A DNA stretch of 64,000 bases from G965220075 sp965220075 (GCA_965220075.1 OZ244806.1:992001-1056000), one strand, 5' to 3'. Positions 17,750 to 26,723 are shown, numbered from the stretch's first letter. The notes: generated from the letters alone by a model not told the origin. Made by a program: numbers and translations.

Positions 17750-19081
17750 CTAGTCCGAAGAGCCTTGGCCGGTTTCCCGCTGGCCGCTCGTGTCGATCAG
17801 ATCCACCTGATCCACGCGCGGGCCGTCCATGCGGCGCACGCGCAGCCGCCAGCCGTCCAGCTCGACAGTCTGACCCACCGTGGGCACCGCCCCCAGACGC
17901 TCCATCAGGAACCCGCCCACCGTTGAGGACTCCACCTCCGGCAGGTCGCAGCCGGTGGCGTCGCGCAGCTCATCGCGCCGCACCTGGCCGGCTACCAGAA
18001 AGCGGTCCGGCCCGACTCGCTGAACCGTCAGCTCCGCCACGTCGTGCTCATCGCGAATCTCGCCCACGAGCTCTTCCAGCAGGTCCTCCATGGTCACGAT
18101 GCCCGCGAACGACCCATGCTCGTCCACCGCCAGCGAAATATGACTGCGCCGCCGCTGCATCTCCAGAAGCACCGTCCCGACCTCGGCTGACTCCGGCACC
18201 ACCGGCAGTGGGCGGATCATGCTCTGCGGGAGCGGTTCGCCGGCATCCGTCTGCTCCACGGCTAGGAGGTCCTTGACGTGAACGAAGCCCCGGACGTCGT
18301 CGGGTCCGTCCACGTAGACCGGAAAGCGCGAGTGTCCGGTCGCAAGCGCACGCTGCTCCACGTCGAGCGCCGTGCTCGCCGCCGGCATGGCGACCACGGC
18401 GGAACGCGGCAGCATGACTTCCGAGATGTGGCGCGACGAGAACTGCAGCGCGCGGCTGGCCAGCTGACGATTGGAAGGATCGATCGCGCCAATCTGCTGC
18501 AGCGCCGCCAGCATCGTTCGAATCTGGCTGGGCGTGTACGAGGTGAGCAGCTCATCCCGCGGCGTGACGCCCAGCAACCGCACCGTCTGATTGGCCAGCG
18601 CGTTCAGCGCCCACAGCACGCCGCGAAACAGATTGGAGTAAAGCCGGAACGGAATGGCTACCCATAGCGCCGTGCGGATCGGTTCCGCGATGGCCACGTT
18701 CTTCGGCGCCATTTCGCCGACCACCATGTGCAGAAACACCACCAGGCTGAGCGCCACCACGGCGGCGATGCCGTGCCGCGCGGCTTCGGGTACCGGAGTC
18801 ACCGAGCCCAGGGCCGCCGCCAGCACGTCCGCTATGGCCGGCTCGGCCACGAACCCAAGACCCAGCGAGGCCATCGTGATCCCCAACTGCGCCCCGGTGA
18901 GCGCGAAAGAGAGCTCCCGCACCGAGGCGCGCGCCCAACGCGCGCTCAACCGCCCTTGACCGGCCAGCTCCTCGATCGCGGAGCGGCGCCCGGCCGCGGC
19001 GATCACGGCGACCTCGGCCGCCACGAAGAACGCGTTGGCGAGCAGCAGCAAGACGGCAACTAATAGATAGACGCCGGTCAT
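17750..19081 (-). CDS. CorC/HlyC-type CNNM-CBS membrane protein (first of three)
   Basis: 443 residues: an N-terminal CNNM transmembrane domain (first helix VYLLVAVLLLLANAFFVAAE; conserved GEMAPKN near residue 122), a tandem CBS pair in the middle (PVYVDGPDDVRGFVHVKDLL and AVDEHGSFAGIVTMEDLLEELVGEI) and a C-terminal CorC_HlyC domain (GQVRRDELRDATG, ESSTVGGFL). Members are implicated in magnesium or cobalt efflux; the old hemolysin name is misleading. Its ATG overlaps the stop of the next upstream paralogue (ATGA), implying translational coupling. Confidence 0.9.
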   Translation of the reverse strand: MTGVYLLVAVLLLLANAFFVAAEVAVIAAAGRRSAIEELAGQGRLSARWARASVRELSFALTGAQLGITMASLGLGFVAEPAIADVLAAALGSVTPVPEAARHGIAAVVALSLVVFLHMVVGEMAPKNVAIAEPIRTALWVAIPFRLYSNLFRGVLWALNALANQTVRLLGVTPRDELLTSYTPSQIRTMLAALQQIGAIDPSNRQLASRALQFSSRHISEVMLPRSAVVAMPAASTALDVEQRALATGHSRFPVYVDGPDDVRGFVHVKDLLAVEQTDAGEPLPQSMIRPLPVVPESAEVGTVLLEMQRRRSHISLAVDEHGSFAGIVTMEDLLEELVGEIRDEHDVAELTVQRVGPDRFLVAGQVRRDELRDATGCDLPEVESSTVGGFLMERLGAVPTVGQTVELDGWRLRVRRMDGPRVDQVDLIDTSGQRETGQGSSD

Positions 19082-20373
19082 TCGGACACCCGGCTCTCTG
19101 GAGGCGCCGTTACCTGCACGCGTGCGATCCGGTTGCCGTCCATGGCCTCCACCTGGAAAGACCAGCGGCCGTAGGTCACGCGGTCGCCTGCCTGCGGAAT
19201 GCGCTGAAAGAGCGCCAGCAGCAGGCCCGCCAGCGTCTCGATGCGCCCCTTGGGCAACTCGAATCCGGTGGCGTCCCGCAGTTCTTCACGGCGAATCAGG
19301 CCCTCCACGGTGAAGGTGCGCTCACCCGCCTGCACCGCCAGCGTGCGCGGACGGTCGTGTTCGTCCTCGATCTCGCCTAGCAGCTCCTCAACCACGTCCT
19401 CGCTGGTGACGATGCCGGCCGGGCTTCCGAACTCATCAACCACCACCGCCATGGGCAATTGCTTTGCCTGCATGTCCACCAGCAGCGATTGCAGATCGCG
19501 CGCCATCGGCACAACCAGGGGCGGCTGCATGGTCGCGGCGGCCGGTGTGGACGCGCGCGCGGGCGCGGGTACGCCGAACACGTCTTTCACGTGGGCGATC
19601 CCCTGTACGTCGTCGCCCGTGGGCGTGTAGATCGGGAAACGCGAAAACCCCGACGTCCGGGCGGATTGGGCGAGGTCGCTCAGCGTGGCGTCGGCCGGCA
19701 GCGCCGCGACGGATGGACGCGGAACCAGCACGTCGCGGGCCGTCTTCTCGCGCAGGCTCAGAGCGCGATCCAGCAGCTCCGGCTCTACCCCGTGCAAGGC
19801 TCCCTCGCGGGCCGCCCAGCGCAGCGTCCCGCGCAGCTCGTGTACCGAGCGCACACCTTCCAGCTCCTCGCGCGGCTCGATGCCTAACCGTTGCATGGTC
19901 CAGTTGGCCGCCGCGTTCAGCGCCCGAATCAGCGGGCCGAACACCGAGTTGAACAGCACGATCGGTGGTGCGAACAGCATGGCGCTGGCGCGCGGCCGCG
20001 CGATGGCCAGGTTCTTGGGCGCCAGCTCGCCAAAGATCATTTGCAAGATGGTCGCCAGCCCCAGCGCCAGGCCGGCCGCAATGGCCGCGATGGAGCCGGA
20101 GTCCACCCCCGGCAGCCAGCCTATGAGCGGCCGCAGCACCGGCGCCAGAGCGGCGTCCACTACGAATCCGAGCACCAGTGAGCTGACCGTGATTCCCAGC
20201 TGCGCGCCGGAGAGCTGAAACGAAAGGGTGCGCAGCGCGCGCAGCACCGGCCGCGCCCGGCGCGACCCGCGCTCGGCCAACTCTTCCATCTGATAGCGGT
20301 CCACCGCCACCAGCGCGAACTGCCCGCCCGCAAACAGCGTATTGACCGCGATCAGCAAGACGAAGACCAGCAG
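19078..20373 (-). CDS. CorC/HlyC-type CNNM-CBS membrane protein (second of three)
   Basis: Same architecture as its downstream neighbour: CNNM domain with GELAPKN, paired CBS domains (FPIYTPTGDDVQGIAHVKDV; VVDEFGSPAGIVTSEDVVEELLGEI) and a C-terminal CorC_HlyC domain (GLIRREELRDATG). The first TTG (20358) falls inside the first membrane helix; the upstream codons still encode helix (LLVFVLLIAVN) until a stop at 20398-20400, with only CTG codons (20373 and 20370) as NTG candidates. I therefore place the start at CTG 20373 with low certainty. Its stop overlaps the ATG of the following paralogue. Confidence 0.85.
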   Translation of the reverse strand: MLVFVLLIAVNTLFAGGQFALVAVDRYQMEELAERGSRRARPVLRALRTLSFQLSGAQLGITVSSLVLGFVVDAALAPVLRPLIGWLPGVDSGSIAAIAAGLALGLATILQMIFGELAPKNLAIARPRASAMLFAPPIVLFNSVFGPLIRALNAAANWTMQRLGIEPREELEGVRSVHELRGTLRWAAREGALHGVEPELLDRALSLREKTARDVLVPRPSVAALPADATLSDLAQSARTSGFSRFPIYTPTGDDVQGIAHVKDVFGVPAPARASTPAAATMQPPLVVPMARDLQSLLVDMQAKQLPMAVVVDEFGSPAGIVTSEDVVEELLGEIEDEHDRPRTLAVQAGERTFTVEGLIRREELRDATGFELPKGRIETLAGLLLALFQRIPQAGDRVTYGRWSFQVEAMDGNRIARVQVTAPPESRVSE

Positions 20374-20637
20374 TCCGATGGTGATCTCGATGTCGGGTTA
20401 CTCCTGTGCGGGCTGGCGGATGCCGCTCCGCGCCACGCCGGGGGGTGCGCGTCCGCCGCGCCGGGCCGCAGCCGTCCCTCTCATCTATCGCCGCCGCTGG
20501 CCGGGTTTCGGGACATGCCATCCGCCCGCCGGCGCCCGCTGGCGCCCACTGCCCGATTGGGGTGCGCCGCGCATGCTCGCTGCCGGCCTTGGCGTGGGGC
20601 TGGCTCGGCGCGCTTCAGCCCCGCCGCGTCCGGCGGT

Positions 20638-21918
20638 TCATCCTCCCCCATCGGTGTCCAAATCCGGCTGCTTGCTGACCCGAACGCGCACGATCCGGTT
20701 CTCTCGGGTCTCCATGACCTGGATTGCGGCGCTATCCACCGTTATGTCTTCGCCCGGACGCGGAATTCGGCCCATCTCGTTATAGACCAGCCCGCCAATC
20801 GTATCCACGTCCTGGTCGTGCAGCGCCAGACCCAGCGCCTGGTTCACGTCAGCTATCAAAACGCCCGCATCCACCACGATCTCGTTCGGGCTGATGACTT
20901 GGATCTGGGATTCGGATTCGTCGAACTCGTCCTCGATCTCGCCCACGATCTCTTCCAGCAGGTCCTCTATCGTTACCAGCCCCGCGGTCTCGCCGTACTC
21001 GTTCACCACTATCGACATGTGGGTCTTGCGCGCGAGCAATTCGCGCAGCAGCTCATCCACGCGCTTGGACTCCGGCACGAAGTAAGGGGCCCGCAGCAAG
21101 TCGCTCAAGCTGGCTGGTCCATTGGAGTCCAGCAGCGTCGCGATCGCGTCGCGCACGTGCACGATCCCGACCACGTCGTCCAGGTTCTTGCCATACACCG
21201 GCAGCCGCGACATTCCGTGCTGGTTGGCCGTGCGCATCGCGTCGTGTACCGGCGAGTCCACCGACACCGCAATCACGTCGGGGCGCGGCGTCATGACCTG
21301 GCGCGCCACGTGATCACCCAGCTCGATGACGTTGGAGATCATCGCGAAATCGTGCTCGTCGATTGCGCCCTCGCGGGTTCCCTCCTCCACGGCGTCGATC
21401 ACCGCCTCATCCTCCGGCGCCGGCCCCTTCCAGGCCTGTTGTTCGGCGAGAGAGAGGAGCCCCTCGAGGTGCCGTGTCAGCGGAAGAAACGACTTATACA
21501 GCGTCCAGCAGAGTATCGAGAGGCGCTGTGCCATTGGTTCCGGATGTCGCTGGGCGAGGATGCGCGGCACCACGACGCCGAACACCGAGAACAGAACGGC
21601 CAGCAGGCCCATCGCGATCACGACGCCGCCGGCCCGGCTGGCGATGGCCGCGGACAGGGCGTCGGACACGGTGGTGGCGGTCAGCGCCGCCGCGGTGAAC
21701 ACTATCAAGGCAGTGCCTACGCGCGCGCTGACCCAGAATCTGAAGGGATTTTCGCGCAGTTCAATCAACCGCTGAGTGGCGCTGCGGGCGTTTGCCCGCT
21801 GCTCGGCCAGCGATGTGCGCGACAGTTGATTCGCTGCGTTCTCGGCCGCCGCAACGAATCCGCTCAAAGTGATGAGCAGCAATACTCCTATGAGGCCGAG
21901 CCAACTAGCAGGATCCAA
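20638..21918 (-). CDS. CorC/HlyC-type CNNM-CBS membrane protein (third, divergent)
   Basis: 426 residues with an N-terminal four-helix CNNM-like domain (WLGLIGVLLLITLSGFVAAAE), tandem CBS domains (LPVYGKNLDDVVGIVHVRDAI; VVNEYGETAGLVTIEDLLEEIVGEI) and a C-terminal CorC_HlyC domain (DTIGGLVYNEMGRIPRPGE). The GE(M/L)APKN motif of the other two copies is replaced by GVVVPRILAQRHPE, so it belongs to a different subgroup rather than being a recent duplicate. ATG start at 21918. It is separated by about 265 bases from the second copy; that gap holds no gene I can support. Confidence 0.88.
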   Translation of the reverse strand: MDPASWLGLIGVLLLITLSGFVAAAENAANQLSRTSLAEQRANARSATQRLIELRENPFRFWVSARVGTALIVFTAAALTATTVSDALSAAIASRAGGVVIAMGLLAVLFSVFGVVVPRILAQRHPEPMAQRLSILCWTLYKSFLPLTRHLEGLLSLAEQQAWKGPAPEDEAVIDAVEEGTREGAIDEHDFAMISNVIELGDHVARQVMTPRPDVIAVSVDSPVHDAMRTANQHGMSRLPVYGKNLDDVVGIVHVRDAIATLLDSNGPASLSDLLRAPYFVPESKRVDELLRELLARKTHMSIVVNEYGETAGLVTIEDLLEEIVGEIEDEFDESESQIQVISPNEIVVDAGVLIADVNQALGLALHDQDVDTIGGLVYNEMGRIPRPGEDITVDSAAIQVMETRENRIVRVRVSKQPDLDTDGGG

Positions 21919-22003
21919 AAAGGATCGCCTCCCCTTTAGCGCCGCCCACGCGGGTGCTGACGCCTAGACGGCTTGGCGGGAATCCGCTCCCGCCGCCGCC
22001 GAC

Positions 22004-22945
22004 CTATTCGAACAGAGCAGTGACCGATTCATCATTGTGAATGCGCCGCACGGCCTCGGCGAATAGCGCGCTCGTATCCACGGCCGTGACTCTGCTCCCG
22101 CGCGCCGCGTCGGGCAGTGGGATCGTGTCCGTCACAAAAACTTGCTCGATGGGCGATGACGTGAGTGTAGCTACCGCATCTCCCGCAAGTACAGGATGCG
22201 CCGCGCAGGCGTAGGCTGATTTGGCCCCGCGCTCGAGCAGCGCGCGGCTCGCCTCTACCAGCGTATTCGCCGTGGAGATTAGATCGTCCACGATGATCGC
22301 GGTCCGTCCCTCCACTTCGCCAACGATCTCCAGGTGCTGGATCGAATCGGGCGACGTGCGGTCCTTGAACACGATGGCCAAAGACGCGCCGTCGAGCCGG
22401 CTGCGAAACGCGTCCGCGCGGGCCACCCCGCCGGAATCCGGCGAGACCACTACCGGATGGTCCGGCGCGATGGCGCGTATTGCTCCCACCAGCAACGGCA
22501 CTGCTTCCAGATGGTCGACCGGTATGTCGAAAAAACCTTGGATCGCCGGCGCGTGCAGATCCATCGTGAGCACCCGCGCAACGCCGGCCGCCTCCAGCAG
22601 GTTCGCCACCAGCTTGGCTGTGATTGGCTCACGGCCGCGCGTTTTCTTTTCCTGCCGCCCGTATCCGAAATAGGGAATCAGGGCGGTCACGCGTCCCGCC
22701 GACGCCCGGTGCAGCGCGTCGATCATTATCAGAAGCTGCATCAGGTTCTCGTCCACCGGCGCGCAGGTGGACTGCACCACGAACACGTCGGTGCCGCGTA
22801 CGTTCTCCTCGATCTGAACGCGGCCCTCCCCGTCGGGGAAGCGATCGATCGTGGCCGCCCCAAGGGGCAGTCCCAATCGGCGCGCGATCCTATCCGCGAG
22901 CTCCCGATTGCTCGATCCGGCGAAAACCTTGAGCGCGGCGTCCAG
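22004..22945 (-). CDS. prs: ribose-phosphate pyrophosphokinase
   Basis: Makes PRPP from ribose-5-phosphate and ATP for nucleotide, His and Trp synthesis. The PRPP-synthase blocks are clear: IDRFPDGEGRVQIEENVRG, VQSTCAPVDENLMQLL, IPYFGYGRQEKK, TMDLHAPAIQGFFDIPVDH, and the PRPP loop VDDLISTANT. The first TTG (22876) cuts off the conserved N-terminus; upstream in-frame codons read KVFAGSSNRELADRIARR, which is genuine family sequence. Between that and the in-frame stop shared with glmU (22958-22960) the only NTG codon is CTG at 22945, giving 313 residues, exactly the usual size. A CTG start 12 bases behind glmU is therefore proposed. Confidence 0.88.
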   Translation of the reverse strand: MDAALKVFAGSSNRELADRIARRLGLPLGAATIDRFPDGEGRVQIEENVRGTDVFVVQSTCAPVDENLMQLLIMIDALHRASAGRVTALIPYFGYGRQEKKTRGREPITAKLVANLLEAAGVARVLTMDLHAPAIQGFFDIPVDHLEAVPLLVGAIRAIAPDHPVVVSPDSGGVARADAFRSRLDGASLAIVFKDRTSPDSIQHLEIVGEVEGRTAIIVDDLISTANTLVEASRALLERGAKSAYACAAHPVLAGDAVATLTSSPIEQVFVTDTIPLPDAARGSRVTAVDTSALFAEAVRRIHNDESVTALFE

Positions 22946-22957
22946 AGTTTGGCCTGC

Positions 22958-24301
22958 CTAGCCGTGCGGCTTGACGCGCGCCGGTACGCCGTACGCCAGT
23001 GAGTGGGCGGGTACGTCCCGCGTGACTACTGCCCCGGCGCCCGTCTTGGCGCCGCGCGCTACCGTCACGGGCGCTACCAGAAGCGTGTCGCTGCCTATGT
23101 GGGCGCCCTCGCCGATGGTCGTTTGATGCTTTTGCCGGCCATCATAGTTGCACGTCACCGTGCCCGCTCCGATGTTGGCGCCGTCGCCAACCTGTACGTC
23201 GCCAAGGTAGCTGAAGTGGTGCACGTGCACGTCACGCCCCAGCTTGGCGGCCTTGAGCTCCGCATGCGAGCCGATGTAGCAACCGTCGCCGATCTCGCAA
23301 CCCGCGCGAACGTGCGCATACGGGCCTACGGATACGCCGTTCCCCAGTACGCAGCTTTTCACGCGGGAGGCTTCCACCGTGCAGCCGCGGCCCAGGCGCG
23401 CGTCGATCAGGCGCGAGTTCGGACCGATCGTGCTGCCGTCTTGGATCTCGCTGTCCCCCTCGATGGACGTTCCCGGTAGCAGCACGCACCCGCGCCCCAC
23501 GCGCGCTCCGCGATGGAGGTAGGTGGTCTTTGGGTCGCGCAGCTGCACGCCATTTGCCATCAGCGCCGCGCGCAAGCGGCTTTGCATGGCGGCCTCGGCT
23601 GAAGCCAGCCTGCGAAAATCATCGCACCCGATTGTCTCGTCCAGGTCACGAAGCTGGTAGCCGCTCACGGCCCGGCCGTCTTGCCGCGCCAGCCCCACCA
23701 GGGACGTCAGATAGCGCTCTCCGCTGCGTGTGCTTGGCTCGACGCTGCCCAGCCGGGACCAGAGCCAGGCTGCGTCGAAAGTCATGGGGCCGGTGTTGAC
23801 CTTCGTGAGCGCGGCCTGCGCGGGCGTGGCGTCGGCTTCCTCGACGATGGCCTCGATAGAGTCTCCGGCGCCCATCACCACCCGTCCCAATCCAGAGGCG
23901 TCCGCAACTTGCGCCCACCCCACCACCACGGCCGACCCGGTCGCTTCGCGTCGTTCGGCCATGGCTCGCAGTGTTTCAGGGGTCAGAAGCGGGTTGTCGC
24001 CGTAGAGCACGGCCACCGACCGGGCCCGATCACCCACCGCCTGCGCCGCCGCGGCGGCCGCCACCGCCGTGCCATAGACGCCTGGCGGCTGAGTCACCAC
24101 CAGCGCCCCATCGTCCAGGGCCGGGCGCAGGTCTACGTCCTGCGCAGCCACCACCACCACTGGATCGCAGGCGGCCGCGTGCGCGGCCGCCTGCACGTGG
24201 CGCACGAGCGGCCAGCCCGCGACCTCGTGCAATACCTTGGGCGTCGCCGACTTGAACCGTGCGCCCCGGCCGGCCGCCAGGATGACGGCCGCTAGCGACA
24301 T
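22958..24301 (-). CDS. glmU: bifunctional UDP-GlcNAc pyrophosphorylase / GlcN-1-P acetyltransferase
   Basis: Final two steps to UDP-N-acetylglucosamine for peptidoglycan. N-terminal uridyltransferase: LAAVILAAGRGARFKS (nucleotide loop), PKVLHEVAGWPLVRHV, and VLYGDNPLLTPETL. C-terminal left-handed beta-helix with hexapeptide repeats from about residue 255, including GAGTVTCNYDGRQKHQT and the closing GAGAVVTRDVP. 447 residues, ATG start. It lies in a minus-strand run with prs downstream and tRNA-Gln upstream. Confidence 0.95.
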   Translation of the reverse strand: MSLAAVILAAGRGARFKSATPKVLHEVAGWPLVRHVQAAAHAAACDPVVVVAAQDVDLRPALDDGALVVTQPPGVYGTAVAAAAAAQAVGDRARSVAVLYGDNPLLTPETLRAMAERREATGSAVVVGWAQVADASGLGRVVMGAGDSIEAIVEEADATPAQAALTKVNTGPMTFDAAWLWSRLGSVEPSTRSGERYLTSLVGLARQDGRAVSGYQLRDLDETIGCDDFRRLASAEAAMQSRLRAALMANGVQLRDPKTTYLHRGARVGRGCVLLPGTSIEGDSEIQDGSTIGPNSRLIDARLGRGCTVEASRVKSCVLGNGVSVGPYAHVRAGCEIGDGCYIGSHAELKAAKLGRDVHVHHFSYLGDVQVGDGANIGAGTVTCNYDGRQKHQTTIGEGAHIGSDTLLVAPVTVARGAKTGAGAVVTRDVPAHSLAYGVPARVKPHG

Positions 24302-24341
24302 GTTGCGACCGCCGGCCCGCCGCGACGACGTGCGAGCCGCG

Positions 24342-24416
24342 TGGCTGGGGAGGGAGGGTTCGAACCTCCGAATCGCGGATCCAAAATCCGCTGCCTTACC
24401 ACTTGGCTACTCCCCA
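24342..24416 (-). tRNA. tRNA-Gln (anticodon TTG)
   Basis: A complete 75-base cloverleaf with encoded CCA reads on the minus strand. The acceptor arm TGGGGAG pairs with CTCCCCA; the anticodon stem GCGGA/TCCGC encloses a seven-base loop TTTTGGA with anticodon TTG; the T-arm is GGAGG-TTCGAAC-CCTCC. Discriminator G then CCA. The acceptor sequence and loop agree with bacterial tRNA-Gln. It sits between glmU and ispE with short gaps and may be processed from their transcript. Confidence 0.95.
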
Positions 24417-24451
24417 TCCGACTGCAAGGTTAGGCATGGCGTCGAACAGGG

Positions 24452-25321
24452 TCAACGCGGGTCGCAAACGGCGCGATTCCGCGTCCGAAAGCGCGTCGCC
24501 GACGTCCACAAACCCGTTTGCGCGAGCGCTTCCGCGCAGCGCCGGGCCGCCCGTTCGGTGCGGTGCAGACCGAAGCAGGTCGGGCCGCTCCCCGCCAGCA
24601 GGGCGGCCTCCGCGCCGTGGCTGCGCAAGGCGGCCAGCACGTCGCCTATCTCCGGCGCTAGGCGCGTGGCCGCGGCCAGCAGGTCGTTGCGCAGAAGCTC
24701 CAATGGCAGCCGATTATGCGCCACGGCCGCGGCCAGCCGGAGCGTCTCCGCGCCGTCGGACCATTCTTTCGGGTCGAGCTGGGCGTATACGTCGGCGGTG
24801 GCGATGGCGGTATCCGGCTTGGCCAGCACTACCCAAAACTCCGGCGCCGCCGCCAGCTGCTGAATCTCGTCGCCGCGGCCCGTGGCCAGCGCCGTGCCGC
24901 CGTTCAGAAAGAACGGCACGTCGGCGCCCAGGGTTCGCGCCACGCCGGTCACTACGGCGGCGCCCGCGTGCGAGCGCCAGAGCGCGTCCAACCCCAGCAA
25001 CACCGCCGCGGCATCGGAGCTGCCGCCGCCCAGACCGGCGGCGGCCGGAATGTGCTTATCCACCCGGAGATACGCGCCCCTGCCGGGTCTCAGGCGTGCG
25101 TGCAAGCGGCGCGCCGCCCGCACCGCCAGATCGCGCTCTGGCGTGAGGCCCGCCAGCGTGGTTCCGCCCTCTATCCGGTCATGCTCCGCTATGTGTACCG
25201 TGTCAGTCAGGTCGATTGCCTGCAGCACGGTTACGACCTCGTGATAGCCGTCCGCGCGGCGTCCCAGTACTTGCAACCCAAGATTGATCTTGGCGGGCGC
25301 CGCCAGAGATAGGGTGAGCAC
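24452..25321 (-). CDS. ispE: 4-diphosphocytidyl-2-C-methyl-D-erythritol kinase
   Basis: GHMP kinase of the MEP isoprenoid pathway, phosphorylating CDP-ME at the 2-OH. N-terminal LAAPAKINLGLQVLGRRADG, the ATP loop IPAAAGLGGGSSDAAA near residue 96, and the third GHMP motif LLAGSGPTCFG near residue 252 are all present; 289 residues is usual. Its ATG is 3 bases from the stop of ybeY, so they are co-transcribed. Confidence 0.94.
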   Translation of the reverse strand: MLTLSLAAPAKINLGLQVLGRRADGYHEVVTVLQAIDLTDTVHIAEHDRIEGGTTLAGLTPERDLAVRAARRLHARLRPGRGAYLRVDKHIPAAAGLGGGSSDAAAVLLGLDALWRSHAGAAVVTGVARTLGADVPFFLNGGTALATGRGDEIQQLAAAPEFWVVLAKPDTAIATADVYAQLDPKEWSDGAETLRLAAAVAHNRLPLELLRNDLLAAATRLAPEIGDVLAALRSHGAEAALLAGSGPTCFGLHRTERAARRCAEALAQTGLWTSATRFRTRNRAVCDPR

Positions 25322-25324
25322 CCG

Positions 25325-25798
25325 TCAGGCGGGCCTGGCGGGCTGCGCGCGCGCGAGCCCCAGCTTCGCCAGCACCAGCTCCTCGGTCCTGCGCATGCGC
25401 GCACGTTCAGCCGGCGCATCGTGCGACATGCCGGCGATGTGCAGCAGGGCGTGCACCAGCAGGTATCCAAACTCCCGTTCGACGGAGTGTCCGTAGGCTT
25501 GGGACTGCCGCACCGCCGCCGCGTACGAGAGGGCCACGTCGCCCAGGTTCGACCCGTCCGGGTCCGCCGGACTCAGCCCGGTCGCGAAGGCCAGCACGTC
25601 GGTCGGCGCGTCGCGGCCGCGGAACCGGCGATTGAGGTCACGCATCGTGTCGTCGTCGCAAATGCGAAGGGCCACCGCGCCGGTCAGCGCCGTCGTCTGC
25701 GTAACGACCGCCGCAACGCTAGCTACGAGCGACCGCAGCTCGACCGGCAATGACTCACCCTCGGCCAGCTCGACGTCGAGACAATCTCTTTGCACCAC
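25325..25798 (-). CDS. ybeY: endoribonuclease YbeY (rRNA maturation factor)
   Basis: Single-strand endoribonuclease used in 16S rRNA 3' maturation and ribosome quality control. It has the UPF0054 zinc site LLVHALLHIAGMSH (HxxxHxxxxxH) near residue 114, preceded by DMRDLN-like MRDLNRRFRGRDAPTDVLAF and GDVALSY. 157 residues, GTG start at 25798 next to the stop of yqeY. Confidence 0.93.
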   Translation of the reverse strand: MVQRDCLDVELAEGESLPVELRSLVASVAAVVTQTTALTGAVALRICDDDTMRDLNRRFRGRDAPTDVLAFATGLSPADPDGSNLGDVALSYAAAVRQSQAYGHSVEREFGYLLVHALLHIAGMSHDAPAERARMRRTEELVLAKLGLARAQPARPA

Positions 25799-25800
25799 GC

Positions 25801-26256
25801 CTAGCCGCTGGCGAGCAGTTCCCGAACGACCCCGTTTACGAGCTTGCCGTCCACGGTGCCCCTGGCGCGCAGCCGGGGCATGAGCGCGCCCATCACTTTG
25901 CCCGTCGCGGAGGGATCGCCAGCCCCCATCTCCCCAATCACTTCACGGGCTTCCGACTCGATCGTTTCGCGGCCGACCATGGCCGGAAGATATGCTCGGA
26001 TCAGATCCAATTCCACGGCTTCGGCCGCGGCCGCGTCTTCACGGCCTCCCTTGCGCAGAAGCGCGATCGCCTCTTCGCGGCGGCGCGCCTCGCGTGCTAG
26101 TACTTCTACCGCCAGTTCGTCCGATGCTTCACGCTTGCCGTCGATCTGCGCGTAGCGGATCGCCGAGCGCAGTCCGCGCAGCAGCTGCGAGCGCGCAGCG
26201 TCGCGCTTGCGCACGGATTGACGCAGATCGGCTGCAAGTCGTTCGTCGAGGGTCAT
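25801..26256 (-). CDS. yqeY: YqeY / GatB-related domain protein
   Basis: A stand-alone relative of the C-terminal tRNA-binding domain of GatB. Recognised from the N-terminal LRQSVRKRDAARSQLLRGLRSAI, the central EAIALLRKGGRED and AVELDLIRAYLP, and the end GKVMGALMPRLRARGTVDGKLVN. 151 residues, ATG start. It follows rpsU on the same strand, the usual rpsU-yqeY order in many bacteria. The molecular role is poorly defined. Confidence 0.9.
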   Translation of the reverse strand: MTLDERLAADLRQSVRKRDAARSQLLRGLRSAIRYAQIDGKREASDELAVEVLAREARRREEAIALLRKGGREDAAAAEAVELDLIRAYLPAMVGRETIESEAREVIGEMGAGDPSATGKVMGALMPRLRARGTVDGKLVNGVVRELLASG

Positions 26257-26297
26257 TCGGATCGCGGTTGAGGGGAGGCAGTCTGAGCCTTGTGGGT

Positions 26298-26513
26298 CTA
26301 CAGCGCGCGATTCTCGGCTTGCGCGGCCTTCAGCGAAGCGCGCCGGGCTTTGCGTCGTTTCGTCGCCGACTTTTTCTTCCGCAGCACGCTGGGCGGGTCG
26401 TACGCTGAGCGGCGACGCGCCTCAGTCATGATGCCCTCGGCCTGGACCTTCTTGTTGAAGCGTCGCAGCGCGGCGTCGAAACTTTCGTTTGCCCCAACCG
26501 TGATATGAACCAA
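26298..26513 (-). CDS. rpsU: 30S ribosomal protein S21
   Basis: Small basic ribosomal protein of 71 residues: VHITVGANESFDAALRRFNK, then SAYDPPSVLRKKKSATKRRK. TTG start at 26513 behind a GGAGAGGG Shine-Dalgarno. First gene of the rpsU-yqeY-ybeY-ispE run. A terminator-like hairpin lies about 30 bases upstream of the start (26540-26565), which may attenuate transcription. Confidence 0.93.
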   Translation of the reverse strand: MVHITVGANESFDAALRRFNKKVQAEGIMTEARRRSAYDPPSVLRKKKSATKRRKARRASLKAAQAENRAL

Positions 26514-26539
26514 ATCCCTCTCCTAGCCTCGCAACGGAC

Positions 26540-26565
26540 AAAAAAAGCCGCCGCTTGGGCGGGCT
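26540..26565 (-). terminator. terminator-like hairpin in the rpsU leader
   Basis: Read on the minus strand, AGCCCGCC - loop - GGCGGCT (one bulged C) is followed by seven T, the pattern of an intrinsic terminator. Nothing recognisable is transcribed leftward from further right, so it would act in the 5' leader of rpsU as an attenuator or close a small leader RNA. Confidence 0.5.
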
Positions 26566-26723
26566 GCGACTACGCTCCCGGGTTTACCGCGTCCTACTAT
26601 CGGACCCTTACTAGCCAAATCTCGGCCGCGCCGCAACCAGCACCGTATTTCTGGTTCAGTATATGCGGCGGCGAAATCTGTGGTCAACGCGCCGGCCGGC
26701 GCCAGCGGACGGCGCGCTGAGCC

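Noticed and set aside
19436..20521. 361-residue minus-strand ORF overlapping the second HlyC-like gene in another frame
   Set aside because: Arg/Ala/Gly-rich translation without membrane helices; the CNNM-CBS frame is the real one.
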